DNA of 64,000 bases from Paramoeba atlantica (taxonomy: Eukaryota; Discosea): the NCBI GenBank assembly GCA_977017575.1, contig CDRNVI010000040.1, positions 930,001-994,000 on the forward strand. Direction: 5' to 3'. Position numbers and translations under genes: made by a program. Positions within the stretch are counted from its first letter, which is position 1. Each line of letters opens with the position of its first letter. Positions 29,561 through 43,257 of this stretch are shown here, in pieces. The notes beneath the pieces were generated by a model. It worked only from the letters and a program-made list of their open reading frames with translations, had not been told where the DNA came from and ran no database searches.

Positions 29561-31256
29561 TTTAAGTTTCTCTCTTTTTTCTGCGCTTTCTTTGTTTCGT
29601 TTCTTCTTGCTTATACTTTTCAAGCGTGCTCCTCCATTTAACCCTGTCTTGTGCCTGGTATTTCCATATCTGTGGTATTAGCCCAGCTCGCTGAGCCGCT
29701 TGGCGTACGTTGTACTCAAACGGCTCCAGTTTTCGTGTCCGTATCCTAGTTAGAAATGCTCCAAAGAAAAACCCGATTTGGCATCCGCTCGGGGCCCATT
29801 CTTGATACGTGTCCTATGTATTGCAATATTCTTATATCCAACCTTGCTTGGAGGGGTATCATGCTGGCTCGTTTTAGGGCTTCTTCGTATGAGATTAGTT
29901 TCAGTTCCACGTGACTATTTGTCTGGTCTAAATGTGTACGTTTGGGCTCTTTCCACGGAATTCTTAGCGCATGATGTATGAGTTTAAAATATATTGCATT
30001 TAGTTTTCTGAATATCGTTGGTGTCAGTGCCCATGTCGCACTTCCATATAGTAGCGTGGGGATTATCTGTACTTCCAATATGCGCTTTTTTGTGTCCCTC
30101 GATATAGCATTGTTAAACCAAATTGGTTTTAGCATCTTCAGCTTGGTGATACTATTTCGTATTCGGTTAGAGATTTCTGCCTCGATTTGTGCGTTCTCAT
30201 CTATCATTGATCCCAGATACTTGAATTCGCGTACCTGTTCTATTTGTTGTCCATTCAACGTCATGTTGAAAGTGTGGTACTGTTGTGCATCAAGCGGTTG
30301 TATTACTTGGCATTTTGTCTTTTGTTCGTTCATAGTCATACCCCATTGCTTCATCACGAGATTTATGTTTAAAAATGCTTCCTTTAGCTCTTTGGGATCA
30401 TCGGCGTAAAGCACAAGATCATCAGCGTAAGCGAGCGGTCCAATCGTATCTATTCCACATACTTGTTGTCCCATGTGCTTCTTCCCATGTGGTATTCTCC
30501 AGTTAATTTTTATTCCTGGGGTTCGTTCATTGAAAGTTGTTCTAAGAATCGCGTCCATAATGGCGTTGAAAATGATAGGGCTCGTAGAGCACCCTTGCCG
30601 TAAACCAACATTTTGTGCAAAATGGGCAGAGGTTCCGTATTTGTCTGTTATTTCAGCAGTTATGTTTTCATAAAGTAGCCTTAAAGTTTTACTCACTCTG
30701 CCCCCAATGTTCATTTTCTCCAGCGTGACCCACATTACGTCTCGAGGGATACAGTCGTAGGCTTTCCGAATGTCAATATAGAGTACGTATAGTGTGGTTC
30801 TCGTGATTCGTGCCTTTTCTACAATTCTCCTGATGCAGAACATTCCGTCATCTACTCCTCTATTTCGTCTGAAACCATTTTGAGATTCTTGTAACCTGCG
30901 TTCAATCATAGGTTCTATTCTTTTTTGAATGCTGTGCGCCAGTATTTTTGCTCCTATGTTTATCAGAGAGATACCTCTGTACGCGCTACAGTCTTGCTCT
31001 GATCCAGCTTTACTGCCTTTGTATATGGGAGCAATTCTTGCGTGTTGCCATGCTGAGGGTATTGCACCACTTTTCCAACACTGTATTATTATATCCGCAA
31101 CTTCGGTTAGTATGTTCTGTCCCGCAAATTTAATATATTCGGCGGGTATACCATCAGGCCCAGCTGCTTTCCTATTTTTTAGGCTTAGCATAATCTCAAT
31201 GATTTCTAAACGAGTGGGGAGTCTATTGCACTCTTCCTGCTCCATAGCCAATATTC
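29560..31256 (-). mobile_element. APE-type LINE, 5'-truncated
   Basis: The RT frame at 29746-31251 continues in a second frame after a frameshift near 29760 (GAFLTRIRTRKLEPFEYN, then GLIPQIWKYQAQDRVKWRST), a normal LINE C-terminal end with a W...DR-KWR pattern. The 5' part with the expected apurinic-type endonuclease is missing: the element stops at 31256 against TTTAACAAGTTAACACAGG and the first satellite SINE. Confidence 0.7.
29746..31251 (-). pseudogene. LINE reverse transcriptase
   Basis: 501 residues. The order of RT motifs is KAAGPDGIPAEYI, APIYKGSK, AYRGISLINIGAKILA, QNGFRRNRGVDDG, LYIDIRKAYDCIPR (motif A), VGLRQGCSTSPIIFNA (motif B), LAYADDLVLYADD near residue 270 (catalytic YADD) and EFKYLGSMID. 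The C-terminal LQYIGHVSRM matches the 'RL-GHV-RM' helix of RTE/CR1/Jockey-type LINEs. It copies LINE RNA by target-primed reverse transcription. It differs clearly from the other LINEs here, which carry restriction-like endonucleases. The frameshift and missing 5' end make it inactive. Confidence 0.85.
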
Positions 31257-31290
31257 GTGGTTTAACAAGTTAACACAGGTTTAACACAGG

Positions 31291-31608
31291 CCCGAGCACG
31301 GCTACCCAACCGTAGCTACCAGGACGGGCGTCCACCCCGTTGCATCGTGTAGGCTGTGTCTCAAGCCTCCTTTGCGTAAGCAGTTCGCAATTTAGCGGCT
31401 GCGCTAGATCCTGGTTCAGCTCGGTGGTTCCGGGTCGGTCCTCCAGGGGAGCGGGGTTGGGTGTGGGCCTTGAAGGCACTCCTGATCGCTTTCCCTTAGT
31501 AGTGAGGCCGCCAGGTTGCGAGTTTTGTCGATAGCGGGAATCGAACCAGCAACCTGCAGGTTGTAAGGCCCACCGTCTACCAACTACGCCCACACCGCTC
31601 GAAGCTGG
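31291..31608 (-). repeat. tRNA-derived SINE, copy 1 (tail end missing)
   Basis: Head with B-box is on the right, body to the left; cut at 31291 at the junction with the LINE remnant. Body reads CAGTTCGCAATTTAGC and AGATCCTGG, the first subtype. Confidence 0.85.
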
Positions 31609-32670
31609 CGCTCACGAGTGCAGAAATCATATTTGGCGCACCGTTGCGTGCAGCGCGACGTCTCAGCTTTCCGTTAGCAGGAAAACCGCACATCAAAGCT
31701 TTGTGATTTCACTACTTCAATCGCGACGATTTGCGTGTGCCATGCCTCGGATCGCGCAACGCAAATCCATCAACATTCGGAGCGGGCGCTATCGAGTGCA
31801 GAAATCGTATTTGGCGCACCGCTGCGTGCAGCGCGACGTCTCAGCTTTCCGTTAGCAGGAAAACCGCACATCAAAGCTTTGTGATTTCACTTCAATCGCG
31901 ACGATTTGCGTGTGCCATGCCTCGGATCGCGCAAGGCAAATACATCAGCATTCGGAGCGGGCGCTATCGAGTGCAGAAATCTTATGTGGCGTACCGTTGC
32001 GTGAAGCGCGACGTCTCAGCTTTCCGCTAGCAGGAAAACCGCACATCAAACCTTTGTGATTTCACAACTTCAATCGCGACGATTTGCGTGTGCCATGCCT
32101 CGGATCGCGCAAGGCAAATACATCAGCATTCGGAGCGGGCGCTATCGAGTGCAGAAATCATATTTGGCGCACCGTTGCGTGCAGCGCGACGTCTCAGCTT
32201 TCCGTTAGCAGGAAAACCGCACATCAAAGCTTTGTTATTTCACAACTTCAATCGCGACGATTTGCGTGTGCCATGCCTCGGATCGCGCAAGGCAAATACA
32301 TCAGCATTCGGAGCGGGCGCTATCGAGTGCAGAAATCTTATTTGGCGCACCGTTGCGTGCAGCGCGACGTCTCAGCTTTCCGTTAGCAGGAAAACCGCAC
32401 ATCAAAGCTTTGTTATTTCACAACTTCAATCGCGACGATTTGCGTGTGCCATGCATCGGATCGCGCAACGCAAATCCATCAACATTCGGAGCGGGCGCTA
32501 TGGAGTGCAGAAATCTTATTTGGCGCACCGCTGCGTGCAGCGCGACGTCTCAGCTTTCCGTTAGCAGGAAAACCGCACATCAAACCTTTGTGATTTCACA
32601 ACTTCAATCGCGACGATTTGCGTGTGCCATGCCTCGGATCGCGCAAGGCAAATCCATCAACATTCGGAGC

Positions 32671-33107
32671 TGAAGAAGAAGAAGAAGACACGGAGGGCTC
32701 TGCAGCGCCAACCGTTAGGGTAGAGTCTCAGGTCACCGACCTTCATTGTCTTGCTACCCCCTTCCCAGACGGCACTCGACGCCTTGCGGCCCGAGCACGG
32801 CTACCCAACCGTAGCTACCAGGACGGGCGTCCACCCCGTTGCATCGTGTAGGCTGTGTCTCAAGCCTCCTTTGCGTAAGCAGTTCGCAATTTAGCGGCTG
32901 CGCTAGATCCTGGTTCAGCTCGGTGGTTCCGGGTCGGTCCTCCAGGGGAGCGGGGTTGGGTGTGGGCCTTGAAGGCACTCCTGATCGCTTTCCCTTAGTA
33001 GTGAGGCCGCCAGGTTGCGAGTTTTGTCGATAGCGGGAATCGAACCAGCAACCTGCAGGTTGTAAGGCCCACCGTCTACCAACTACGCCCACACCGCTCG
33101 AAGCTGG
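32671..33107 (-). repeat. tRNA-derived SINE, copy 2 (complete)
   Basis: 437 bp. Read on the minus strand: a tRNA-like head with GTAGTTGGTAGACGG (A-box-like), CCTTACAA (anticodon loop-like, TAC) and GGTTCGATTCC (B-box), then a unique body, then a (TTC)n tail. It inserts after CATTCGGAGC of a satellite monomer, and the monomer resumes with GGCGCT. First subtype: CAGTTCGCAA, AGATCCTGG, five-unit GAA run. The conserved frame MGVVGRRWALQPAGCWFDSR seen in all copies is the tRNA head read as protein, not a gene. Confidence 0.9.
33036..33046 (-). promoter_or_regulatory. Pol III B-box in SINE copy 2 (representative)
   Basis: GGTTCGATTCC on the minus strand is a perfect match to the B-box consensus. 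Every SINE copy in the array that keeps its head has it. Confidence 0.75.
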
Positions 33108-35056
33108 CGCTCACGAGTGCAGAAATCTTATTTGGCGCACCGTTGCGTGCAGCGCGACGTCTCAGCTTTCCATTAGCAGGAAAACCGCACATCAAAGCTT
33201 TGTGATTTCACTACTTCAATCGCGACGATTTGCGTGTGCCATGCCTCGGATCGCGCAACGCAAATCCATCAACATTCGGAGCGGGCGCCATCGAGTGCAG
33301 AAATCGTATTTGGCGCACCGCTGCGTGCAGCGCGACGTCTCAGCTTTCCGTTAGCAGGAAAACCGCACATCAAAGCTTTGTGATTTCACTACTTCAATCG
33401 CGACGATTTGCGTGTGCCATGCCTCGGATCGCGCAAGGCAAATCCATCAACATTCGGAGCGGGCGCTCACGCGTGCAGAAATCATATTTGGCGCACCGCT
33501 GCGTGAAGCGCGACGTCTCAGCTTTCCGCTAGCAGGAAAACCGCACATCAAACCTTTGTGATTTCACAACTTCAATCGCGACGATTTGCGTGTGCCATGC
33601 CTCGGATCGCGCAACGCAAATCCATCAACATTCGGAGCGGGAGCTATCGAGTGCAGAAATCTTATTTGGCGCACCGTTGCGTGCAGCGCGACGTCTCAGC
33701 TTTCCGTTAGCAGGAAAACCGCACATCAAAGCTTTGTGATTTCACAACTTCAATCGCGACGATTTGCGTGTGCCATGCATCGGATCGCGCAAGGCAAATA
33801 CATCAGCATTCGGAGCGGGCGCTATCGAGTGCAGAAATCGTATTTGGCGCACCGCTGCGTGAAGCGCGACGTCTCAGCTTTCCGCTAGCAGGAAAACCGC
33901 ACATCAAAGCTTTGTGATTTCACTTCAATCGCGACGATTTGCGTGTGCCATGCCTCGGATCGCGCAAGGCAAATACATCAGCATTCGGAGCGGGCGCTAT
34001 CGAGTGCAGAAATCTTATTTGGCGCACCGTTGCGTGCAGCGCGACGTCTCAGCTTTCCGTTAGCAGGAAAACCGCACATCAAAGCTTTGTTATTTCACAA
34101 CTTCAATCGCGACGATTTGCGTGTGCCATGCCTCGGATCGCGCAAGGCAAATACATCAGCATTCGGAGCGGGCGCTATCGAGTGCAGAAATCTTATTTGG
34201 CGCACCGTTGCGTGCAGCGCGACGTCTCAGCTTTCCGTTAGCAGGAAAACCGCACATCAAAGCTTTGTGATTTCACTACTTCAATCGCGACGATTTGCGT
34301 GTGCCATGCCTCGGATCGCGCAACGCAAATCCATCAACATTCGGAGCGGGCGCTATCGAGTGCAGAAATCGTATTTGGCGCACCGCTGCGTGCAGCGCGA
34401 CGTCTCAGCTTTCCGTTAGCAGGAAAACCGCACATCAAAGCTTTGTGATTTCACTTCAATCGCGACGATTTGCGTGTGCCATGCCTCGGATCGCGCAAGG
34501 CAAATACATCAGCATTCGGAGCGGGCGCTATCGAGTGCAGAAATCTTATGTGGCGTACCGTTGCGTGAAGCGCGACGTCTCAGCTTTCCGCTAGCAGGAA
34601 AACCGCACATCAAAGCTTTGTGATTTCACAACTTCAATCGCGACGATTTGCGTGTGCCATGCCTCGGATCGCGCAAGGCAAATACATCAGCATTCGGAGC
34701 GGGCGCTATCGAGTGCAGAAATCATATTTGGCGCACCGTTGCGTGCAGCGCGACGTCTCAGCTTTCCGTTAGCAGGAAAACCGCACATCAAAGCTTTGTT
34801 ATTTCACAACTTCAATCGCGACGATTTGCGTGTGCCATGCATCGGATCGCGCAACGCAAATCCATCAACATTCGGAGCGGGCGCTATGGAGTGCAGAAAT
34901 CTTATTTGGCGCACCGCTGCGTGCAGCGCGACGTCTCAGCTTTCCGTTAGCAGGAAAACCGCACATCAAACCTTTGTGATTTCACAACTTCAATCGCGAC
35001 GATTTGCGTGTGCCATGCCTCGGATCGCGCAAGGCAAATCCATCAACATTCGGAGC

Positions 35057-35493
35057 TGAAGAAGAAGAAGAAGACACGGAGGGCTCTGCAGCGCCAACCG
35101 TTAGGGTAGAGTCTCAGGTCACCGACCTTCATTGTCTTGCTACCCCCTTCCCAGACGGCACTCGACGCCTTGCGGCCCGAGCACGGCTACCCAACCGTAG
35201 CTACCAGGACGGGCGTCCACCCCGTTGCATCGTGTAGGCTGTGTCTCAAGCCTCCTTTGCGTAAGCAGTTCGCAATTTAGCGGCTGCGCTAGATCCTGGT
35301 TCAGCTCGGTGGTTCCGGGTCGGTCCTCCAGGGGAGCGGGGTTGGGTGTGGGCCTTGAAGGCACTCCTGATCGCTTTCCCTTAGTAGTGAGGCCGCCAGG
35401 TTGCGAGTTTTGTCGATAGCGGGAATCGAACCAGCAACCTGCAGGTTGTAAGGCCCACCGTCTACCAACTACGCCCACACCGCTCGAAGCTGG
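35057..35493 (-). repeat. tRNA-derived SINE, copy 3
   Basis: 437 bp, first subtype, same monomer phase. It lies exactly 2386 bp from copy 2, and the intervening 11 monomers plus SINE form a repeated higher-order unit. Confidence 0.9.
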
Positions 35494-36911
35494 CGCTCAC
35501 GAGTGCAGAAATCTTATTTGGCGCACCGTTGCGTGCAGCGCGACGTCTCAGCTTTCCGTTAGCAGGAAAACCGCACATCAAAGCTTTGTGATTTCACTAC
35601 TTCAATCGCGACGATTTGCGTGTGCCATGCCTCGGATCGCGCAACGCAAATCCATCAACATTCGGAGCGGGCGCCATCGAGTGCAGAAATCGTATTTGGC
35701 GCACCGCTGCGTGCAGCGCGACGTCTCAGCTTTCCGTTAGCAGGAAAACCGCACATCAAAGCTTTGTGATTTCACTACTTCAATCGCGACGATTTGCGTG
35801 TGCCATGCCTCGGATCGCGCAAGGCAAATCCATCAACATTCGGAGCGGGCGCTCACGCGTGCAGAAATCATATTTGGCGCACCGCTGCGTGAAGCGCGAC
35901 GTCTCAGCTTTCCGCTAGCAGGAAAACCGCACATCAAACCTTTGTGATTTCACAACTTCAATCGCGACGATTTGCGTGTGCCATGCCTCGGATCGCGCAA
36001 CGCAAATCCATCAACATTCGGAGCGGGCGCTATCGAGTGCAGAAATCTTATTTGGCGCACCGTTGCGTGCAGCGCGACGTCTCAGCTTTCCGTTAGCAGG
36101 AAAACCGCACATCAAAGCTTTGTGATTTCACAACTTCAATCGCGACGATTTGCGTGTGCCATGCATCGGATCGCGCAAGGCAAATACATCAGCATTCGGA
36201 GCGGGCGCTATCGAGTGCAGAAATCGTATTTGGCGCACCGCTGCGTGAAGCGCGACGTCTCAGCTTTCCGCTAGCAGGAAAACCGCACATCAAAGCTTTG
36301 TGATTTCACTTCAATCGCGACGATTTGCGTGTGCCATGCCTCGGATCGCGCAAGGCAAATACATCAGCATTCGGAGCGGGCGCTATCGAGTGCAGAAATC
36401 TTATTTGGCGCACCGTTGCGTGCAGCGCGACGTCTCAGCTTTCCGTTAGCAGGAAAACCGCACATCAAAGCTTTGTTATTTCACAACTTCAATCGCGACG
36501 ATTTGCGTGTGCCATGCCTCGGATCGCGCAAGGCAAATACATCAGCATTCGGAGCGGGCGCTATCGAGTGCAGAAATCTTATTTGGCGCACCGTTGCGTG
36601 CAGCGCGACGTCTCAGCTTTCCGTTAGCAGGAAAACCGCACATCAAAGCTTTGTGATTTCACAACTTCAATCGCGACGATTTGCGTGTGCCATGCATCGG
36701 ATCGCGCAACGCAAATCCATCAACATTCGGAGCGGGCGCTATGGAGTGCAGAAATCTTATTTGGCGCACCGCTGCGTGCAGCGCGACGTCTCAGCTTTCC
36801 GTTAGCAGGAAAACCGCACATCAAACCTTTGTGATTTCACAACTTCAATCGCGACGATTTGCGTGTGCCATGCCTCGGATCGCGCAACGCAAATCCATCA
36901 ACATTCGGAGC

Positions 36912-37348
36912 TGAAGAAGAAGAAGAAGACACGGAGGGCTCTGCAGCGCCAACCGTTAGGGTAGAGTCTCAGGTCACCGACCTTCATTGTCTTGCTACCC
37001 CCTTCCCAGACGGCACTCGACGCCTTGCGGCCCGAGCACGGCTACCCAACCGTAGCTACCAGGACAGGCGTCCACCCCGTTGCATCGTGTAGGCTGTGTC
37101 TCAAGCCTCCTTTGCGTAAGCAGCTCGCAATTTAGCGGCTGCGCTAGATATTCGTTCAGCTCGGTGGTTCCGGGTCAGTCCTCCAGGGGAGCGGGGTTGG
37201 GTGTGGGCCTTGAAGGCACTCCTGATCGCTTTCCCTTAGTAGTGAGGCCGCCAGGTTGCGAGTTTTGTCGATAGCGGGAATCGAACCAGCAACCTGCAGG
37301 TTGTAAGGCCCACCGTCTACCAACTACGCCCACACCGCTCGAAGCTGG
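36912..37348 (-). repeat. tRNA-derived SINE, copy 4
   Basis: 437 bp, second subtype (CAGCTCGCAA with AGATATTCGTTCAG and GGGTCAGTCC). Confidence 0.9.
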
Positions 37349-38766
37349 CGCTCACGAGTGCAGAAATCTTATTTGGCGCACCGTTGCGTGCAGCGCGACG
37401 TCTCAGCTTTCCGTTAGCAGGAAAACCGCACATCAAAGCTTTGTGATTTCACTACTTCAATCGCGACGATTTGCGTGTGCCATGCCTCGGATCGCGCAAC
37501 GCAAATCCATCAACATTCGGAGCGGGCGCTATCGAGTGCAGAAATCGTATTTGGCGCACCGCTGCGTGAAGCGCGACGTCTCAGCTTTCCGCTAGCAGGA
37601 AAACTGCACATCAAAGCTTTGTGATTTCACAACTTCAATCGCGACGATTTGCGTGTGCCATGCCTCGGATCGCGCAACGCAAATCCATCAACATTCGGAG
37701 CGGGCGCTATCGAGTGCAGAAATCGTATTTGGCGCACCGCTGCGTGCAGCGCGACGTCTCAGCTTTCCGTTAGCAGGAAAACCGCACATCAAAGCTTTGT
37801 GATTTCACTTCAATCGCGACGATTTGCGTGTGCCATGCCTCGGATCGCGCAAGGCAAATACATCAGCATTCGGAGCGGGCGCTATCGAGTGCAGAAATCT
37901 TATTTGGCGCACCGTTGCGTGCAGCGCGACGTCTCAGCTTTCCGTTAGCAGGAAAACCGCACATCAAAGCTTTGTGATTTCACAACTTCAATCGCGACGA
38001 TTTGCGTGTGCCATGCATCGGATCGCGCAACGCAAATCCATCAACATTCGGAGCGGGCGCTCACGCGTGCAGAAATCATATTTGGCGCACCGCTGCGTGA
38101 AGCGCGACGTCTCAGCTTTCCGCTAGCAGGAAAACCGCACATCAAACCTTTGTGATTTCACAACTTCAATCGCGACGATTTGCGTGTGCCATGCCTCGGA
38201 TCGCGCAACGCAAATCCATCAACATTCGGAGCGGGCGCTATCGAGTGCAGAAATCTTATTTGGCGCACCGTTGCGTGCAGCGCGACGTCTCAGCTTTCCG
38301 TTAGCAGGAAAACCGCACATCAAAGCTTTGTTATTTCACAACTTCAATCGCGACAATTTGCGTGTGCCATGCCTCGGATCGCGCAAGGCAAATACATCAG
38401 CATTCGGAGCGGGCGCTATCGAGTGCAGAAATCTTATTTGGCGCACCGTTGCGTGCAGCGCGACGTCTCAGCTTTCCGTTAGCAGGAAAACCGCACATCA
38501 AAGCTTTGTGATTTCACAACTTCAATCGCGACGATTTGCGTGTGCCATGCATCGGATCGCGCAACGCAAATCCATCAACATTCGGAGCGGGCGCTATGGA
38601 GTGCAGAAATCTTATTTGGCGCACCGCTGCGTGCAGCGCGACGTCTCAGCTTTCCGTTAGCAGGAAAACCGCACATCAAACCTTTGTGATTTCACAACTT
38701 CAATCGCGACGATTTGCGTGTGCCATGCCTCGGATCGCGCAACGCAAATCCATCAACATTCGGAGC

Positions 38767-39203
38767 TGAAGAAGAAGAAGAAGACACGGAGGGCTCTGCA
38801 GCGCCAACCGTTAGGGTAGAGTCTCAGGTCACCGACCTTCATTGTCTTGCTACCCCCTTCCCAGACGGCACTCGACGCCTTGCGGCCCGAGCACGGCTAC
38901 CCAACCGTAGCTACCAGGACGGGCGTCCACCCCGTTGCATCGTGTAGGCTGTGTCTCAAGCCTCCTTTGCGTAAGCAGCTCGCAATTTAGCGGCTGCGCT
39001 AGATATTCGTTCAGCTCGGTGGTTCCGGGTCAGTCCTCCAGGGGAGCGGGGTTGGGTGTGGGCCTTGAAGGCACTCCTGATCGCTTTCCCTTAGTAGTGA
39101 GGCCGCCAGGTTGCGAGTTTTGTCGATAGCGGGAATCGAACCAGCAACCTGCAGGTTGTAAGGCCCACCGTCTACCAACTACGCCCACACCGCTCGAAGC
39201 TGG
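38767..39203 (-). repeat. tRNA-derived SINE, copy 5
   Basis: 437 bp, second subtype, 1855 bp after copy 4, nearly identical to it. Confidence 0.9.
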
Positions 39204-40974
39204 CGCTCACGAGTGCAGAAATCTTATTTGGCGCACCGTTGCGTGCAGCGCGACGTCTCAGCTTTCCGTTAGCAGGAAAACCGCACATCAAAGCTTTGTG
39301 ATTTCACTACTTCAATCGCGACGATTTGCGTGTGCCATGCCTCGGATCGCGCAACGCAAATCCATCAACATTCGGAGCGGGCGCTATCGAGTGCAGAAAT
39401 CGTATTTGGCGCACCGCTGCGTGAAGCGCGACGTCTCAGCTTTCCTCTAGCAGGAAAACTGCACATCAAAGCTTTGTGATTTCACAACTTCAATCGCGAC
39501 GATTTGCGTGTGCCATGCCTCGGATCGCGCAACGCAAATCCATCAACATTCGGAGCGGGCGCTATCGAGTGCAGAAATCGTATTTGGCGCACCGCTGCGT
39601 GCAGCGCGACGTCTCAGCTTTCCGTTAGCAGGAAAACCGCACATCAAAGCTTTGTGATTTCACTTCAATCGCGACGATTTGCGTGTGCCATGCCTCGGAT
39701 CGCGCAAGGCAAATACATCAGCATTCGGAGCGGGCGCTATCGAGTGCAGAAATCTTATTTGGCGCACCGTTGCGTGCAGCGCGACGTCTCAGCTTTCCGT
39801 TAGCAGGAAAACCGCACATCAAAGCTTTGTGATTTCACAACTTCAATCGCGACGATTTGCGTGTGCCATGCATCGGATCGCGCAACGCAAATCCATCAAC
39901 ATTGGGAGCGGGCGCTCACGCGTGCAGAAATCATATTTGGCGCACCGCTGCGTGAAGCGCGACGTCTCAGCTTTCCGCTAGCAGGAAAACCGCACATCAA
40001 ACCTTTGTGATTTCACAACTTCAATCGCGACGATTTGCGTGTGCCATGCCTCGGATCGCGCAACGCAAATCCATCAACATTCGGAGCGGGCGCTATCGAG
40101 TGCAGAAATCGTATTTGGCGCACCGCTGCGTGCAGCGCGACGTCTCAGCTTTCCGTTAGCAGGAAAACCGCACATCAAAGCTTTGTGATTTCACTTCAAT
40201 CGCGACGATTTGCGTGTGCCATGCCTCGGATCGCGCAAGGCAAATACATCAGCATTCGGAGCGGGCGCTATCGAGTGCAGAAATCTTATTTGGCGCACCG
40301 CTGCGTGCAGCGCGACGTCTCAGCTTTCCGTTAGCAGGAAAACCGCACATCAAAGCTTTGTTATTTCACAACTTCAATCGCGACGATTTGCGTGTGCCAT
40401 GCCTCGGATCGCGCAAGGCAAATCCATCAACATTCGGAGCGGGCGCTCACGCGTGCAGAAATCATATTTGGCGCACCGCTGCGTGAAGCGCGACGTCTCA
40501 GCTTTCCGCTAGCAGGAAAACCGCACATCAAACCTTTGTGATTTCACAACTTCAATCGCGACGATTTGCGTGTGCCATGCCTCGGATCGCGCAACGCAAA
40601 TCCATCAACATTCGGAGCGGGCGCTATCGAGTGCAGAAATCGTATTTGGCGCACCGCTGCGTGCAGCGCGACGTCTCAGCTTTCCGTTAGCAGGAAAACC
40701 GCACATCAAAGCTTTGTGATTTCACTACTTCAATCGCGACGATTTGCGTGTGCCATGCCTCGGATCGCGCAACGCAAATCCATCAACATTCGGAGCGGGC
40801 GCTATCGAGTGCAGAAATCTTATTTGGCGCACCGTTGCGTGCAGCGCGACGTCTCAGCTTTCCGTTAGCAGGAAAACCGCACATCAAAGCTTTGTGATTT
40901 CACAACTTCAATCGCGACGATTTGCGTGTGCCATGCATCGGATCGCGCAACGCAAATCCATCAACATTCGGAGC

Positions 40975-41408
40975 TGAAGAAGAAGAAGACACGGAGGGCT
41001 CTGCAGCGCCAACCGTTAGGGTAGAGTCTCAGGTCACCGACCTTCATTGTCTTGCTACCCCCTTCCCAGACGGCACTCGACGCCTTGCGGCCCGAGCACG
41101 GCTACCCAACCGTAGCTACCAGGACGGGCGTCCACCCCGTTGCATCGTGTAGGCTGTGTCTCAAGCCTCCTTTGCGTAAGCAGCTCGCAATTTAGCGGCT
41201 GCGCTAGAGCCTGGTTCAGCTCGGTGGTTCTGGGTCGGTCCTCCAGGGGAGCGGGGTTGGGTGTGGGCCTTAAAGGCACTCCTGATCGCTTTCCCTTAGT
41301 AGTGAGGCCGCCAGGTTGCGAATTTTGTCGATAGCGGGAATCGAACCAGCAACCTGCAGGTTGTAAGGCCCACCGTCTACCAACTACGCCCACACCGCTC
41401 GAAGCTGG
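40975..41408 (-). repeat. tRNA-derived SINE, copy 6
   Basis: 434 bp, third subtype: one GAA fewer in the tail, AGAGCCTGG, GGCCTTAAAGGC and TTGCGAATTTTG. Confidence 0.9.
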
Positions 41409-42823
41409 CGCTATCGAGTGCAGAAATCTTATTTGGCGTACCGTTGCGTGCAGCGCGACGTCTCAGCTTTCCGTTAGCAGGAAAACCGCACATCAAAGCT
41501 TTGTGATTTCACAACTTCAATCGCGACGATTTGCGTGTGCCATGCATCGGATCGCGCAACGCAAATCCATCAACATTCGGAGCGGGCGCTATCGAGTGCA
41601 GAAATCTTATTTGGCGCACCGCTGCGTGCAGCGCAACGTCTCAGCTTTCCGTTAGCAGGAAAACCGCACATCAAAGCTTTGTGATTTCACTTCAATCGCG
41701 ACGATTTGCGTGTGCCATGCCTCGGATCGCGCAAGGCAAATAGATCAGCATTCGGAGCGGGCGCTCACGCGTGCAGAAATCTTATTTGGCGCACCGTTGC
41801 GTGCAGCGCGACGTCTCAGCTTTCCGTTAGCAGGAAAACCGCACATCAAAGCTTTGTGATTTCACTTCAATCGCGACGATTTGCGTGTGCCATGCCTCGG
41901 ATCGCGCAACGCAAATCCATCAACATTCGGAGCGGGCGCTATCGAGTGCAGAAATCGTATTTGGCGCACCGCTGCGTGCAGCGCAACGTCTCAGCTTTCC
42001 GCTAGAAGGAAAACCGCACATCAAAGCTTTGTGATTTCACTACTTCAATCGCGACGATTTGCGTGTGCCATGCCTCGGATCGCGCAACGCAAATCCATCA
42101 ACATTCGGAGCGGGCGCTATCGAGTGCAGAAATCTTATTTGGCGCACCGTTGCGTGCAGCGCGACGTCTCAGCTTTCCGCTAGAAGGAAAACCGCACATC
42201 AAAGCTTTGTGATTTCACTACTTCAATCGCGACGATTTGCGTGTGCCATGCCTCGGATCGCGCAACGCAAATCCATCAACATTCGGAGCGGGCGCTATCG
42301 AGTGCAGAAATCGTATTTGGCGCACCGCTGCGTGCAGCGCAACGTCTCAGCTTTCCGCTAGAAGGAAAACCGCACATCAAAGCTTTGTGATTTCACTACT
42401 TCAATCGCGACGATTTGCGTGTGCCATGCCTCGGATCGCGCAAGGCAAATATATCAGCATTCGGAGCGGGCGCTATCGAGTGCAGAAATCTTATTTGGCG
42501 CACCGTTGCGTGCAGCGCGACGTCTCAGCTTTCCGCTAGAAGGAAAACCGCACATCAAAGCTTTGTGATTTCACTACTTCAATCGCGACGATTTGCGTGT
42601 GCCATGCCTCGGATCGCGCAACGCAAATCCATCAACATTCGGAGCGGGAGCTATCGAGTGCAGAAATCGTATTTGGCGCACCGCTGCGTGCAGCGCGACG
42701 TCTCAGCTTTCCGTTAGCAGGAAAACCGCACATCAAAGCTTTGTGATTTCACAACTTCAATCGCGACGATTTGCGTGTGCCATGCATCGGATCGCGCAAC
42801 GCAAATCCATCAACATTCGGAGC

Positions 42824-43257
42824 TGAAGAAGAAGAAGACACGGAGGGCTCTGCAGCGCCAACCGTTAGGGTAGAGTCTCAGGTCACCGACCTTCATTGTC
42901 TTGCTACCCCCTTCCCAGACGGCACTCGACGCCTTGCGGCCCGAGCACGGCTACCCAACCGTAGCTACCAGGACGGGCGTCCACCCCGTTGCATCGTGTA
43001 GGCTGTGTCTCAAGCCTCCTTTGCGTAAGCAGCTCGCAATTTAGCGGCTGCGCTAGAGCCTGGTTCAGCTCCGTGGTTCTGGGTCGGTCCTCCAGGGGAG
43101 CGGGGTTGGGTGTGGGCCTTAAAGGCACTCCTGATCGCTTTCCCTTAGTAGTGAGGCCGCCAGGTTGCGAATTTTGTCGATAGCGGGAATCGAACCAGCA
43201 ACCTGCAGGTTGTAAGGCCCACCGTCTACCAACTACGCCCACACCGCTCGAAGCTGG
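42824..43257 (-). repeat. tRNA-derived SINE, copy 7
   Basis: 434 bp, third subtype, with TCAGCTCCGTGG in place of TCAGCTCGGTGG. Confidence 0.9.

Noticed and set aside
32754-33092. 112-codon minus ORF (MGVVGRRWALQPAGCWFDSR...) repeated in each SINE
   Set aside because: It is the tRNA-like head and SINE body read as protein; its conservation reflects recent array amplification, not selection.
33020-33100. Functional tRNA-Val(TAC) gene
   Set aside because: The acceptor stem is not closed, the anticodon loop would be eight bases, and the unit continues into a SINE body with a GAA/TTC tail.
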